Of a stretch of DNA of 33,306 nucleotides, positions 8,394-17,458 are shown piece after piece. Source of the stretch: Desulfovibrio sp. (GTDB lineage: Bacteria > Desulfobacterota > Desulfovibrionia > Desulfovibrionales > Desulfovibrionaceae); the NCBI GenBank assembly GCA_024692205.1, contig JAILMX010000084.1, positions 1-33,306 on the forward strand. Direction: 5' to 3'. A program made the position numbers and the translations under genes. Each line of letters begins with the position of its first letter. Within the stretch, counting starts at the first letter, position 1. The notes beneath the pieces were generated by a model. The model saw nothing but the letters and a program-made list of their open reading frames with translations, was not told where the DNA came from and did not search any database.

Positions 8394-9576
8394 GCGTCTG
8401 TTCATTCTTCAAAAAACGCAGGGCCGGCATGCCAACCCCCCTTTCGCACGCGCTGGCAGCCAAGGCATCGGCCTCGGCCCGCAGATAGCCTTGTCCCTCA
8501 AGCACGTACTCCTTGGCCTGCAGCATCTCGTCGCCCACTCCTTTTTCCGTCGCCCTGCGGGGCAGGACGACGCGGTCGAGCAGATGGCGGCGTATCCCCA
8601 GCGTATGGGTATGGCGAAAAAGCAGTCGCATCACAGCGTTCTCATTCCGCGGCAGACACAGCACGCGCATGAGCCCCGCAGGCCGGTTCTTCTTGCCGAT
8701 GCCCGCAAGCCACAAAGCGTCGAGCACGCAATCGTCAGCCGTCAGAGCCGTCAGGGCAGCGCCGATCTCCTCCCCGGTCAGATGATCGATATGCGTCTCA
8801 AGCTGGACGATCTGCTCATGGACGAACTGTCCGAAGCCGTCCGTTCCTCGCCGGCCTGAGCCCTCATCGCCGGCCGGTTCGTAAAGCCATGCCCGAAGGC
8901 CAGTTGGCGAGGGCCGCGAACCGTAGCCCGTGCCAAGGGCCGCGAGGCGTCCGCAAGGACCGCCCTCAAGGAATTCATCGACCAAGACGTGAACGAGGGC
9001 CGCCCCGGTCGGCGTCACGAGTTCTTCCTGCGAAGATGACGGGCGGACGGGCTTGCCCTGCATCAGGCGGGCTGCCGCCGGTGCCGGCAGGGGAATGCGC
9101 CCGTGAGCGCATTCCACGTGGCCCGTGAACCACGGAAACGGTGAAGCGGTCACGCGGTCGATGCCGAGCTTCTCCAGGCCCCAGCAGGCCCCCGCGATAT
9201 CCACAAGAGTGTCCACGGCACCGACCTCATGAAAATGGACATGCTCCGGCAACACGTTATGCACGGCTGCCTCGGCGCGCGTCAGGCCGTCAAGCACGGC
9301 AAGCGCCTTTTCTTTCGCCATCCCGCCCATATCCAGTCGGGATATGAGGCCCGCGATGTCGGCAGGATGGCGCAATGGCTGAGTGGCCGGCCAAGAAACG
9401 TCCACGCGCCGGCCAGGCCCGCCTACACGCCTTTCCTCCCGGCAGGCAATGGTGCAGTCGATGCCGATGTTTTTCAACAATCCCTGCAGGGCGGACAAAT
9501 CGAGACCGAGATGCGCCAGCGCGCCGAGCGTCATGTCGCCGCTCACGCCGCCGGAGAGGTCGAGATAGAGTTGCAC
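8353..9576 (-). CDS. larC: LarC-type nickel insertion protein (nickel-pincer cofactor biosynthesis)
   Basis: MQLYLDLSGGVSGDMTLGAL, PEHVHFHEVGAVDTLVDIAG, TPTGAALVHVL. Single uninterrupted ORF. Confidence 0.92.
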   Translation of the reverse strand: MQLYLDLSGGVSGDMTLGALAHLGLDLSALQGLLKNIGIDCTIACREERRVGGPGRRVDVSWPATQPLRHPADIAGLISRLDMGGMAKEKALAVLDGLTRAEAAVHNVLPEHVHFHEVGAVDTLVDIAGACWGLEKLGIDRVTASPFPWFTGHVECAHGRIPLPAPAAARLMQGKPVRPSSSQEELVTPTGAALVHVLVDEFLEGGPCGRLAALGTGYGSRPSPTGLRAWLYEPAGDEGSGRRGTDGFGQFVHEQIVQLETHIDHLTGEEIGAALTALTADDCVLDALWLAGIGKKNRPAGLMRVLCLPRNENAVMRLLFRHTHTLGIRRHLLDRVVLPRRATEKGVGDEMLQAKEYVLEGQGYLRAEADALAASACERGVGMPALRFLKNEQTLTALTPQRERTLP

Positions 9577-9617
9577 GATGCATCCTCGCTGTTGCTGTCA
9601 TACGGGAAAGAGCGGGC

Positions 9618-9646
9618 TTGAGCTCCTACAGCGCCTGTTATATACT
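9618..9646 (+). promoter_or_regulatory. Candidate sigma70-like promoter for the CBS-domain gene
   Basis: TTGAGC (9618-9623), 17 nt spacer, TATACT (9641-9646). Confidence 0.6.
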
Positions 9647-9703
9647 ACCCCCCATAGGTCTGTACATATCAATCCTCATGGCAACCGCCTTCCGGAGGGG
9701 GAA

Positions 9704-10372
9704 ATGCTGATTCAAAACTGGATGACGACCGATGTCGTCAGCGTCGGCCCAGACGCCACCCTGCTCAAAATAGGCAAGCTTTTAAAAGAAAAAAACATCC
9801 GGCGGGTTCCCGTCGTTGATGACGGAAACCGCGTCCTCGGCATCATATCTGACCGCGACGTGAAGGCGGCCTCCCCCTCCAAGGCGACGAGCCTCGACAT
9901 GCATGAAATCAACTATCTGCTCGCCAAGGTAACCGCGAAAGATATCATGACGAAGAACCCCATCACCATAGGCGCGACGGACACCATCGAAAAAGCCGCC
10001 ATGCTCATGCTCGACCACCGTTGCGGCAGTCTGCCCGTGGTCGAGGAAAGCGGGCGCGTTGTCGGCATCATCACAGACCATGACGTTTTCAAGGCCATGG
10101 TCGACACGACCGGTGTGCGTCAAGGCGGTTTTCAGCTCGGCCTGCGCGTGCCCGACACAGCGGGCGCCATGCAGCCTGTCTTCGATATTCTGCGCTCGCG
10201 GGAGGCGCGCATTCTCTCCGTCGCCACCATCAACGAGAACGACGCGTCACGCAAGGTCTTCATCCGTCTGCGGAGCATGAACACCCGTGAGGCAGAGGAC
10301 GCCCTGGTCGAGGCCGTGCGCGAAAAGGCCCAGATGCTCTACTGGGTACGCAACACTACCCATATGGATTGA
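9704..10372 (+). CDS. Tandem CBS-domain protein (AcuB-like)
   Basis: Two CBS repeats (MTTDVVSVGPDATLLKIGKLLKEKNIRRVPVVDDGNRVLGIISDRDV; MTKNPITIGATDTIEKAAMLMLDHRCGSLPVVEESGRVVGIITDHDV) plus an ACT-like C-terminus. GGAGGGG RBS before the ATG at 9704. Confidence 0.9.
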   Translation: MLIQNWMTTDVVSVGPDATLLKIGKLLKEKNIRRVPVVDDGNRVLGIISDRDVKAASPSKATSLDMHEINYLLAKVTAKDIMTKNPITIGATDTIEKAAMLMLDHRCGSLPVVEESGRVVGIITDHDVFKAMVDTTGVRQGGFQLGLRVPDTAGAMQPVFDILRSREARILSVATINENDASRKVFIRLRSMNTREAEDALVEAVREKAQMLYWVRNTTHMD

Positions 10373-10394
10373 GACTCGGTTTTTTCGGGGGGCT

Positions 10395-10423
10395 TGCCAT
10401 CTTCTTTTTTTTATGCGAGTATG
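10395..10423 (+). promoter_or_regulatory. Weak candidate promoter upstream of dsrC
   Basis: TTGCCA (10395-10400), 17 nt spacer containing T8, GAGTAT; an alternative -10 is TATGTT (10421-10426). Confidence 0.25.
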
Positions 10424-10552
10424 TTCTTACAGAAGGGGTTGGCGATCTGCCGAACCTCTTACCAATGGAGTTTAGCCGGAATCAGCTACCGGCCTTACGT
10501 TTGGGCGCTGTGCCCTACGAAAAGATGAACCACTGTCCTAAGGAGGACGCGC

Positions 10553-10870
10553 ATGGCTGAGATCACCTTCAAAGGGAAAAGTTTCGAGGTTGACGAAGAC
10601 GGCTTCCTGTTGCATTTCGACGACTGGTGCCCTGAATGGCTTGAGTATGTGAAAGACTCCGAAGGCATTAGCGAACTGACCGCCGACCATCAGAAGATTC
10701 TCGACTTCCTGCAGGATTACTACAAGAAGAACGGCATCGCCCCCATGGTTCGCATTCTCTCCAAGAACACCGGCTACAAGCTGAAGGAAGTTTACGAGCT
10801 CTTCCCCTCCGGCCCCGGCAAAGGCGCCTGCAAAATGGCCGGTCTGCCCAAGCCCACCGGTTGCGTGTAA
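10553..10870 (+). CDS. dsrC: DsrC sulfur carrier of dissimilatory sulfite reduction
   Basis: TusE/DsrC fold with the C-terminal redox arm GACKMAGLPKPTGCV carrying both conserved cysteines (penultimate Cys plus one 11 residues upstream). Strong AAGGAGG RBS. Confidence 0.96.
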   Translation: MAEITFKGKSFEVDEDGFLLHFDDWCPEWLEYVKDSEGISELTADHQKILDFLQDYYKKNGIAPMVRILSKNTGYKLKEVYELFPSGPGKGACKMAGLPKPTGCV

Positions 10871-10889
10871 TTAGTATTTGTTTTACTGA

Positions 10890-10925
10890 AAAAGGCGGAA
10901 GGGGCTCTCCTCTTCCGCCTTTTTT
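10890..10925 (+). terminator. Rho-independent terminator after dsrC
   Basis: AAAGGCGGAAG-GGGCTCTCCT-CTTCCGCCTTTTTT. Confidence 0.92.
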
Positions 10926-10992
10926 GTATGATTCCCGTTTCCGCGGCTGCTAGGGAAGGGGATTTCCCCGGATCATCAAGGAACAAACGGAC

Positions 10993-13431
10993 ATGACGTT
11001 CTCATCAATTCTTAAAAAATCGCTCATCGGCCTCACCTTTCTTGTCGTCATTTCCGTCATGGGCGCACTCACAGCCGGCGGCCTCATGCTCTACTGGGCC
11101 TCCCGGGATCTGCCCAACATCCGCCGCATAGCCGATTACAATCCCGCGCAGGCCACGACCGTGCTCGACCGAGAGGGCAACGTCATGGGCATCTTCGCCC
11201 ATGAAAGGCGCTGGGTGATAGGCTTGAACGAGATGTCCCGCTACCTGCCGCTCTCTTTCCTCGCCGCTGAGGACGACTCCTTCTACCGCCACATGGGCGT
11301 CGACCCTGTGGCCATCGTCCGCGCCGCCCTGCTCAACTTCCGCAGGGGGCGCACGGCCTCCGGCGGCAGCACGATCACCCAGCAGCTCATCAAGCAGCTT
11401 CTGCTCACCTCCGAACGCAGCTACACCCGCAAGATGAAAGAGGCCATTCTCGCATGGCAGCTTGAGAAAGATCTTTCCAAAGACGACATTCTGAGCATCT
11501 ACCTCAACCACATCTATCTCGGCGAGCATGCCTACGGGGTCGAAGCCGCCGCGCGCACCTATTTCGGCAAGCACGCATCCGACATCACGCTGGCCGAAAG
11601 CGCCGTCATCGCAGGCCTGCCGAAGGCGCCGAGCAGCTACAACCCCTTCCGCCACCCCCAGGCCGCGAAAGTGCGGCAGATGTACGTGCTCGGCCGCCTC
11701 TATGACCTCAAGTGGATCACAAAGGAAGAATACGACAAGGCCGTGGCCGAGCCCCTCGTCTACTGGAGCATGCCGGAGGGACAGGACGGCGCCGCGAGCT
11801 GGTATCTTGAGGAGGCGCGCCGTCTGCTCATTGAATTCTTCACCGAGCAGAACCTTCAGGCTCTGGGCGTGGACACACCGCGGTACGGCGAAGACTTCGT
11901 CTATGAGGCGGGGCTCACAGTGCGCACCGCCATGGTTCCCGCCCATCAGGAGGCCGCTGCGGCCGCGCTCAGGCAGGGTTTGGAAACAGTCGACAAACGA
12001 CAGGGCTGGCGCGGCCCCATCGAAAAGCTTGATGCCGCAGGGCAGAAAAAATTCTTCACGGAAAGCCAGTTCGCCCCCCTTGATCTGGCGGGCGGCCTTT
12101 GGGTGAAGGCCCTCGTGCAGAATGTAGAGGCGAAGCAGGCGGCCGTATTCCTGGGCAAAGGCTTCACAGGAATCATCCCCGTCGCGAACATGCGGTGGGC
12201 CCGAGTTCCCAATCCCAAGGTATCCGGCTTCGGAGCGCCGGCCGTTACTGACGCAAGAAAGGTGCTCGCACCGGGCGATGTAATCTGGGTTTCGGCGGCG
12301 GAGACGAAGACAACGGCCAAAGACGAAAAAGGCAGGAAGGTTCAGCAGACTGAACCCTTCAACCCCCAGACGGCCAGTCCCGGCACTCCGATCACCCTGC
12401 TTCTTCAGCAGGATCCGCTCGTGCAGGGAGCGCTCGCCTCGCTTGAACCGCAAAGCGGCGACGTCGTCGCACTTGTCGGCGGCTACCGTTTCGGCGACAG
12501 CCATTTCAACAGGGCGACGCAGGCAAGGAGGCAGCCGGGATCGACCTTCAAACCCGTCGTTTACTCAACCGCGCTCGATTTCGGCTTCACCCCCTCGTCC
12601 ACGGTGCTCGACGCGCCCTTCGTCTACGTCAATCCCTACACGCATGAAGTATGGCGCCCCTCTAACTACGAAACGGATTACAAGGGCGAACTGCCCCTGT
12701 GGCGCGCTCTCGCTCTTTCGCGCAACACCTGCACGGTGCGCATGGCCCAACAGGTGGGCGTGCAAAACATAATAAACCGGGCAAAAGCCCTCGGGCTGGA
12801 GCCGCACTTCCCCCAGGAGCTTTCCATCTGTCTCGGCGCCGTCGCCGTCTCGCCCCTCAACCTGACGCAGGCCTACGCGGCTTTCGCCAATCAGGGGCTC
12901 GGCGTGCGCCCGCGTGTCATAACCTCCATCACCGATGCGAAGGGCAAGGAGCTCTATCGGCAGGATGAGGAGCACTGGCAGGCCATCACGCCGCAGAACG
13001 CCTACATCATGGACACTCTGCTCAAGAACGTCGTCAACGCGGGCACAGGCGTGCGTGCCAAGATAGACGGGCGCGTCATCGCCGGCAAGACGGGCACATC
13101 GAACGAAGAGCATGATGCATGGTTCATGGGCTTCTCGCCCTATCTCGTCACGGGCATCTACGTGGGTTACGACAAGGTGCAGTCTCTTGGCCGCGGCGAA
13201 CAGGGGGGACGCACTGCGGCCCCCATCTTCAAGGCCTACCGCACGAAGATCGAGGATCTCTATCCTGTTCAGGATTTCACCATGCCCGACGGCATCACGA
13301 TGTCGGGCCTCTTCGCCTACCGAAGCGACATGCCCATGGAGGGCGCCTCGGCGACGGGCGGCGAGGAGGGAGGCGGCCATCAGGACGATTCCCCCGGTTC
13401 CGGCGAGGATCTGATGCGCCAGATGTTCTAA
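10993..13431 (+). CDS. mrcA: Class A penicillin-binding protein 1A (transglycosylase/transpeptidase)
   Basis: GT51 motifs (AAEDDSFYRHMGVD, GGSTITQQLIKQL, KMKEAILAWQLEK, IYLNHIYLGEHAYGVEAAARTYFGK) and transpeptidase motifs (RQPGSTFKP, SRNT, GKTGTSNEEHDAWFMGFS). Confidence 0.96.
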   Translation: MTFSSILKKSLIGLTFLVVISVMGALTAGGLMLYWASRDLPNIRRIADYNPAQATTVLDREGNVMGIFAHERRWVIGLNEMSRYLPLSFLAAEDDSFYRHMGVDPVAIVRAALLNFRRGRTASGGSTITQQLIKQLLLTSERSYTRKMKEAILAWQLEKDLSKDDILSIYLNHIYLGEHAYGVEAAARTYFGKHASDITLAESAVIAGLPKAPSSYNPFRHPQAAKVRQMYVLGRLYDLKWITKEEYDKAVAEPLVYWSMPEGQDGAASWYLEEARRLLIEFFTEQNLQALGVDTPRYGEDFVYEAGLTVRTAMVPAHQEAAAAALRQGLETVDKRQGWRGPIEKLDAAGQKKFFTESQFAPLDLAGGLWVKALVQNVEAKQAAVFLGKGFTGIIPVANMRWARVPNPKVSGFGAPAVTDARKVLAPGDVIWVSAAETKTTAKDEKGRKVQQTEPFNPQTASPGTPITLLLQQDPLVQGALASLEPQSGDVVALVGGYRFGDSHFNRATQARRQPGSTFKPVVYSTALDFGFTPSSTVLDAPFVYVNPYTHEVWRPSNYETDYKGELPLWRALALSRNTCTVRMAQQVGVQNIINRAKALGLEPHFPQELSICLGAVAVSPLNLTQAYAAFANQGLGVRPRVITSITDAKGKELYRQDEEHWQAITPQNAYIMDTLLKNVVNAGTGVRAKIDGRVIAGKTGTSNEEHDAWFMGFSPYLVTGIYVGYDKVQSLGRGEQGGRTAAPIFKAYRTKIEDLYPVQDFTMPDGITMSGLFAYRSDMPMEGASATGGEEGGGHQDDSPGSGEDLMRQMF

Positions 13432-13454
13432 CACCTATCCGAGAGGTTCCCGCC

Positions 13455-14360
13455 ATGATCCCATGGGGTTCCCTTGTGGTCTTTGTGACGCCGAAAGGCC
13501 GCCGCTATACGAAACGCCTGACCGAAGGACAGGACTGGCACAGCAACGAAGGCACACTGTACGCGGCCGGCGTGGCCGCGCTCGACTTCGGGCGTGAGAT
13601 ACGCACGAATTCGGGAACCCCCATCCTCGTGCAGGAGGCCACGCTTTTCGACCGCCTGCAGGGCATAAAGCGCCAGACGCAGATTATCTACGCGAAAGAC
13701 ATCGCCCAGATCTGCATGAAGCTCGGTGCCGGGCCCGGGCGCACCATCATCGAGGCGGGCTGCGGTTCCGGGGGGCTCACCGTGGCTCTTTCGTGGTTCT
13801 GCGGCCCGACTGGCCGCGTGGTGAGCCACGACGCACGCGCGGAATTCGTCGCCCTCGCCCGGCGCAATCTCGACTGGGCCGGTGTCGGTGACAACGTCGA
13901 ACTGCACCATCGTGATATTGCTGAAGGCTTCGCCGCAGAGGGAGCCGACGCCCTCTTCCTTGATGTCCGCACCCCGTGGGAATGCCTTGAGCAGGCTGCC
14001 CGCGCCGTGCGCCCCGGCGCCTCTTTCGGCTTTCTGCTGCCCACGGTCGATCAGGTCGCGCGCCTGCTGCTCGGGCTGGAAAAAGGCCCCTTCGGCAATA
14101 TTGAGGTCTGCGAGATATTCATCCGCAACTGGAAACCCCTGGCCGACCGCTTGCGCCCGGAAGACCGCATGACCGCGCACACCGGTTTTCTCGTCTTCTG
14201 CCGCCATCAGGAAATCAGCGAGGATTTCATGTCCCTGCGCCCCTTGGGCACGCGCGAACGCAAGCAGGAAGCCGCCCGACGCGAGCGACTCGGCCTCACC
14301 CCCCTACCCAGTTACGATTCGTCCGATGCCGGCCCCGAAGGCGACGACGGCAGCTTCTAG
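13455..14360 (+). CDS. trmI: tRNA (adenine-N1)-methyltransferase, TrmI type
   Basis: Start at 13455 (MIPWGSLVVFVTPKGRRY) with GAGAGG RBS; IEAGCGSGGLTVAL SAM motif; ADALFLDVRTPWECL; HTGFLVFCRH. Confidence 0.88.
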   Translation: MIPWGSLVVFVTPKGRRYTKRLTEGQDWHSNEGTLYAAGVAALDFGREIRTNSGTPILVQEATLFDRLQGIKRQTQIIYAKDIAQICMKLGAGPGRTIIEAGCGSGGLTVALSWFCGPTGRVVSHDARAEFVALARRNLDWAGVGDNVELHHRDIAEGFAAEGADALFLDVRTPWECLEQAARAVRPGASFGFLLPTVDQVARLLLGLEKGPFGNIEVCEIFIRNWKPLADRLRPEDRMTAHTGFLVFCRHQEISEDFMSLRPLGTRERKQEAARRERLGLTPLPSYDSSDAGPEGDDGSF

Positions 14361-14374
14361 AAGACGGAGCGATT

Positions 14375-15823
14375 ATGCCGCGGAGATCAGAAATGGGAAC
14401 AAAGCTGTTTGGTTGCCCCTCCCCTTTTCCCGTGTCTTTTCTGGCAGGGCTTCTTGTCTGCGCCCTTCTTCTGCTCTGTTCGCCTGTCCCCCTTCAGGCC
14501 TCGCCCACAGCGCTTGATTTCACAACCCTGCGGCTCGGCGCGGGGGACCAGACCGTTCTCATCATCGGCGGCATCCAGGGCGATGAACCGGGTGGATTCT
14601 CCGCGGCGACCCTCCTCGCGACCCGCTACGACATCAGGAAAGGCTCCGTCTGGATCGTGCCGAATCTCAACTTTCCGAGCATCATTCAGCGATCACGGGG
14701 CCTGCACGGCGACATGAACCGCAAGTTCGCCGACCTTGCCGAAACTGACCCGGAATACGCGACCGTTCGCCGCATACAGGAACTCATCACCGCCCCGTCG
14801 GTCAGGCTCGTCCTCAACCTGCATGACGGCAGCGGCTTCTACCGCGAACGCCATGAAGGCGCGCTCTTCAATCCCAAACGCTGGGGCCAGTCCGTCATCA
14901 TAGACCAGCAAGCGCTCGAGGGCGTTTCCTTGGGGGCGCTTGAAGACGAAGCGCAAAGCGTCATCAGGCGGGTCAACGCCCGCCTCGTCCACCCCAGCCA
15001 TGCCCTGCACCTGCACAACACGCGCACCGCCGAAGGCGATCACGAGATGGAGCGGAGCCTTTCCTACTACGCCGTGCGTCAGGGCAAGGCAGCCTTCGGC
15101 CTTGAGGCAAGCAAGGAGTTCCCTGTCGAGCTGCGCGTCTACTACCATCTGCAGATGGTCGAGGCGTTCCTCTCACTCGCGGGCGTGCGCTTCAATCGTG
15201 ATTTCACGCTCACTCCCGCTGGGGTGCGCGACGCGCTCAAAAGCGGTATTGACGTATCTTTCGCCGAGAACCGCATCCGTCTGCCGCTCGACGACGCACG
15301 CCCGAGGATCAACTTCCTTCCCCTGCCGAAGGGCGGACAGGGGGCGGCGCTCACCTCGAAACCCATCATGGCTGTTCTGCCCTGCCGTGATAACAGCTCC
15401 CAGCTCTGCATCCATTACGGCAACCGCACCATCACGCAAATACGCCCCGAATGGAGGGAGATCGACAGCAGCCTCTCCTCAATGCGCGTCTGCGTCGACG
15501 GCAGGGACGAGGCCGTCCCCTTTGGCAAGATCCTCACGGTGAAGAAAAGCGTCCGCATCTACCCGCGTGAAGGTTTTCGCGTCAATGCCATAGGCGTCGA
15601 CAGGAACATACACGATGAGAGCAACCTCGACCTGACCCGCACGGATTTCGCCGAACGCTTCTCCCTGGACAGGCAGGGAACGATTTTCCGCGTTGAGGTG
15701 TACAAAGGGCAGCATTTCTCCGGCATGTTCCTGTTGCGCTTCGCGGGCGGCAAGGAGCTACGAAAAAAGACGCCCCCCATCCTGCCGGATCAGCCCGGCA
15801 AAGAAAGCCGTCTCGGGTACTGA
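14375..15823 (+). CDS. Exported M99/Csd4-like metallocarboxypeptidase (predicted peptidoglycan D,L-carboxypeptidase)
   Basis: Signal/anchor N-terminus; GGIQGDEPGGF (Q-x-x-E), LHGDMNRKF, LNLHDGSGFY, FGLEASKEFP. Layout matches M14-like peptidases with a Gln zinc ligand. Confidence 0.75.
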   Translation: MPRRSEMGTKLFGCPSPFPVSFLAGLLVCALLLLCSPVPLQASPTALDFTTLRLGAGDQTVLIIGGIQGDEPGGFSAATLLATRYDIRKGSVWIVPNLNFPSIIQRSRGLHGDMNRKFADLAETDPEYATVRRIQELITAPSVRLVLNLHDGSGFYRERHEGALFNPKRWGQSVIIDQQALEGVSLGALEDEAQSVIRRVNARLVHPSHALHLHNTRTAEGDHEMERSLSYYAVRQGKAAFGLEASKEFPVELRVYYHLQMVEAFLSLAGVRFNRDFTLTPAGVRDALKSGIDVSFAENRIRLPLDDARPRINFLPLPKGGQGAALTSKPIMAVLPCRDNSSQLCIHYGNRTITQIRPEWREIDSSLSSMRVCVDGRDEAVPFGKILTVKKSVRIYPREGFRVNAIGVDRNIHDESNLDLTRTDFAERFSLDRQGTIFRVEVYKGQHFSGMFLLRFAGGKELRKKTPPILPDQPGKESRLGY

Positions 15824-15824
15824 C

Positions 15825-16826
15825 ATGATGGAAGCAAACCTTTCCATCACTGTCGCCGGCGGCGGCAGCTGGGGTACGGCCCTCGCCCACCACTTGGCGA
15901 CACTCGGCATCGAGACGGTGCTTTGGCTGAGAGATGAGGCGGCGGCGCAGGTCATCAACCGCCATCATGAGAACAGGCGCTATCTGCCGGGCCTGCCCCT
16001 GCACCCGAAACTGCAGGCGACCACAGATGAAGCATGCCTCTCCTCCCATACGGTTCTGCTCGCCATACCCTGCCAGCAGCTGAGGGGCTGGCTCTTAAAG
16101 CATCGCACTGCCCTGCGCGCCGACGGTATCTTCATCAATGCAGCTAAAGGCATAGAGAAGGGAAGCCTCGCCGCGCCGAGCCGTATGGTCCGCGAAGTTC
16201 TCGGCGACGATGCGAGTTTCGCCGCGCTCTCCGGCCCTTCGTTCGCGAAAGAGGTCATGCAGAATCTGCCCACGGCCGTCACGCTCGCCTCCGAAAACGA
16301 GTCTCTCGTTCAAAGCCTGCGGGATATGCTGTCCGGCCCGACCTTCCGCTGCTATTCCAGCTCTGATGTTATCGGGGTCGAACTGGGCGGCGCGCTGAAA
16401 AACGTCATGGCGATCGCCACCGGCGTCTGCGACGGGCTTGGCCTGGGTCACAACAGCCGCGCCGCGCTCATAACGCGCGGCCTTGCTGAAATCAGCCGCA
16501 TAGGCGTTGCCAGCGGGGCTTCAGCGTCCACCTTCATGGGGCTTTCGGGCCTTGGGGATCTCACGCTGACCTGCACGGACGACCTTTCCCGCAACCGACA
16601 GGTCGGGCTGCGCCTCGGCAAAGGCGAACCCCTTGATGACGCCGTGCGTGCCCTCGGCATGGTGGCCGAGGGCGTGGCGACGGCCGAAGCAGCACGGACC
16701 CTTGCTCGGAATCTGCGCGTCGAAGCCCCCATCTGCGAGACCGTCTGCGACGTGCTGGCTCGCCGCAGATCTCCTGAAGAGGCCCTGCAGGACCTCATGG
16801 GCAGACATCTGAAAGATGAATTCTGA
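15825..16826 (+). CDS. gpsA: Glycerol-3-phosphate dehydrogenase [NAD(P)+]
   Basis: VAGGGSWGTALAHHLA, NAAKGIE, ALSGPSFAKEV, GVELGGALKNVMAIATGVCDGLGLGHNSRAALITRGLAEI, GLSGLGDLTLTC. Start trimmed from 15693 to 15825. Confidence 0.96.
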   Translation: MMEANLSITVAGGGSWGTALAHHLATLGIETVLWLRDEAAAQVINRHHENRRYLPGLPLHPKLQATTDEACLSSHTVLLAIPCQQLRGWLLKHRTALRADGIFINAAKGIEKGSLAAPSRMVREVLGDDASFAALSGPSFAKEVMQNLPTAVTLASENESLVQSLRDMLSGPTFRCYSSSDVIGVELGGALKNVMAIATGVCDGLGLGHNSRAALITRGLAEISRIGVASGASASTFMGLSGLGDLTLTCTDDLSRNRQVGLRLGKGEPLDDAVRALGMVAEGVATAEAARTLARNLRVEAPICETVCDVLARRRSPEEALQDLMGRHLKDEF

Positions 16827-17403
16827 AAAACGTAAACGATGCGCCACGCCGCGACGCGCCGTATTTCTCGATCGTGACGGCACGCTCAACAGGGACGACG
16901 GCTATGTGCATGACGCCGCGCATTGGCACTGGCTGCCGGGCGTCATCGGGGCCATGGCGCGCCTCAAGGCGAACGGCTGGCTGCTCGTCGTGGTGAGCAA
17001 TCAGTCGGGAATAGCCCGCGGCTACTTCGACCAAAAGGCTCTTAAAAGGCTTGAGCAGTGGGTGGACGAAGAACTTCTCCCGGCGGGGGCGACTCCCGAC
17101 GCCTGGTACGACTGCCCGCATCTGCCTGAGATCACAGGCCCCTGCGAATGCCGAAAACCCAAGCCGGGCCTGCTTCTGCAAGCGGCTCAGGACCTCGGCA
17201 TAGACCTTGCCGGGTCATGGATGGTCGGCGACCGTTTGCGCGACGTGCAGGCAGGCCTCGCAGCAGGATGCCGCACGGTGCTTCTCTCTCACCGGGATTG
17301 CGCACGAGCCCTGCGCGAAGCCGAGGAAGCGGAGGCGGCTGGCGTGCCCGTACGCCCATCGCTCGCCGAGGCAAGCGCACTCATCCTGCGCGAAGGCCGC
17401 TGA
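16816..17403 (+). CDS. gmhB: D-glycero-D-manno-heptose 1,7-bisphosphate phosphatase
   Basis: HAD motifs FLDRDGTLN, VSNQSGIARGYF, Zn-site-like CPHLPEITGPCECRKPKPGLL, WMVGDRLRDVQAGLAAG. Overlaps the gpsA 3' end by 11 nt. Confidence 0.92.
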   Translation: MNSEKRKRCATPRRAVFLDRDGTLNRDDGYVHDAAHWHWLPGVIGAMARLKANGWLLVVVSNQSGIARGYFDQKALKRLEQWVDEELLPAGATPDAWYDCPHLPEITGPCECRKPKPGLLLQAAQDLGIDLAGSWMVGDRLRDVQAGLAAGCRTVLLSHRDCARALREAEEAEAAGVPVRPSLAEASALILREGR

Positions 17404-17458
17404 GGCGGGCTTCCGTTTCAGCACGGGTCGCTTCAAACAAGGGTATCGGGGAAAAGCC

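Noticed and set aside
11005-12504. 499-aa minus-strand ORF antisense to PBP1A
   Set aside because: Shadow ORF caused by biased codon use in a GC-rich gene; no domain signature.
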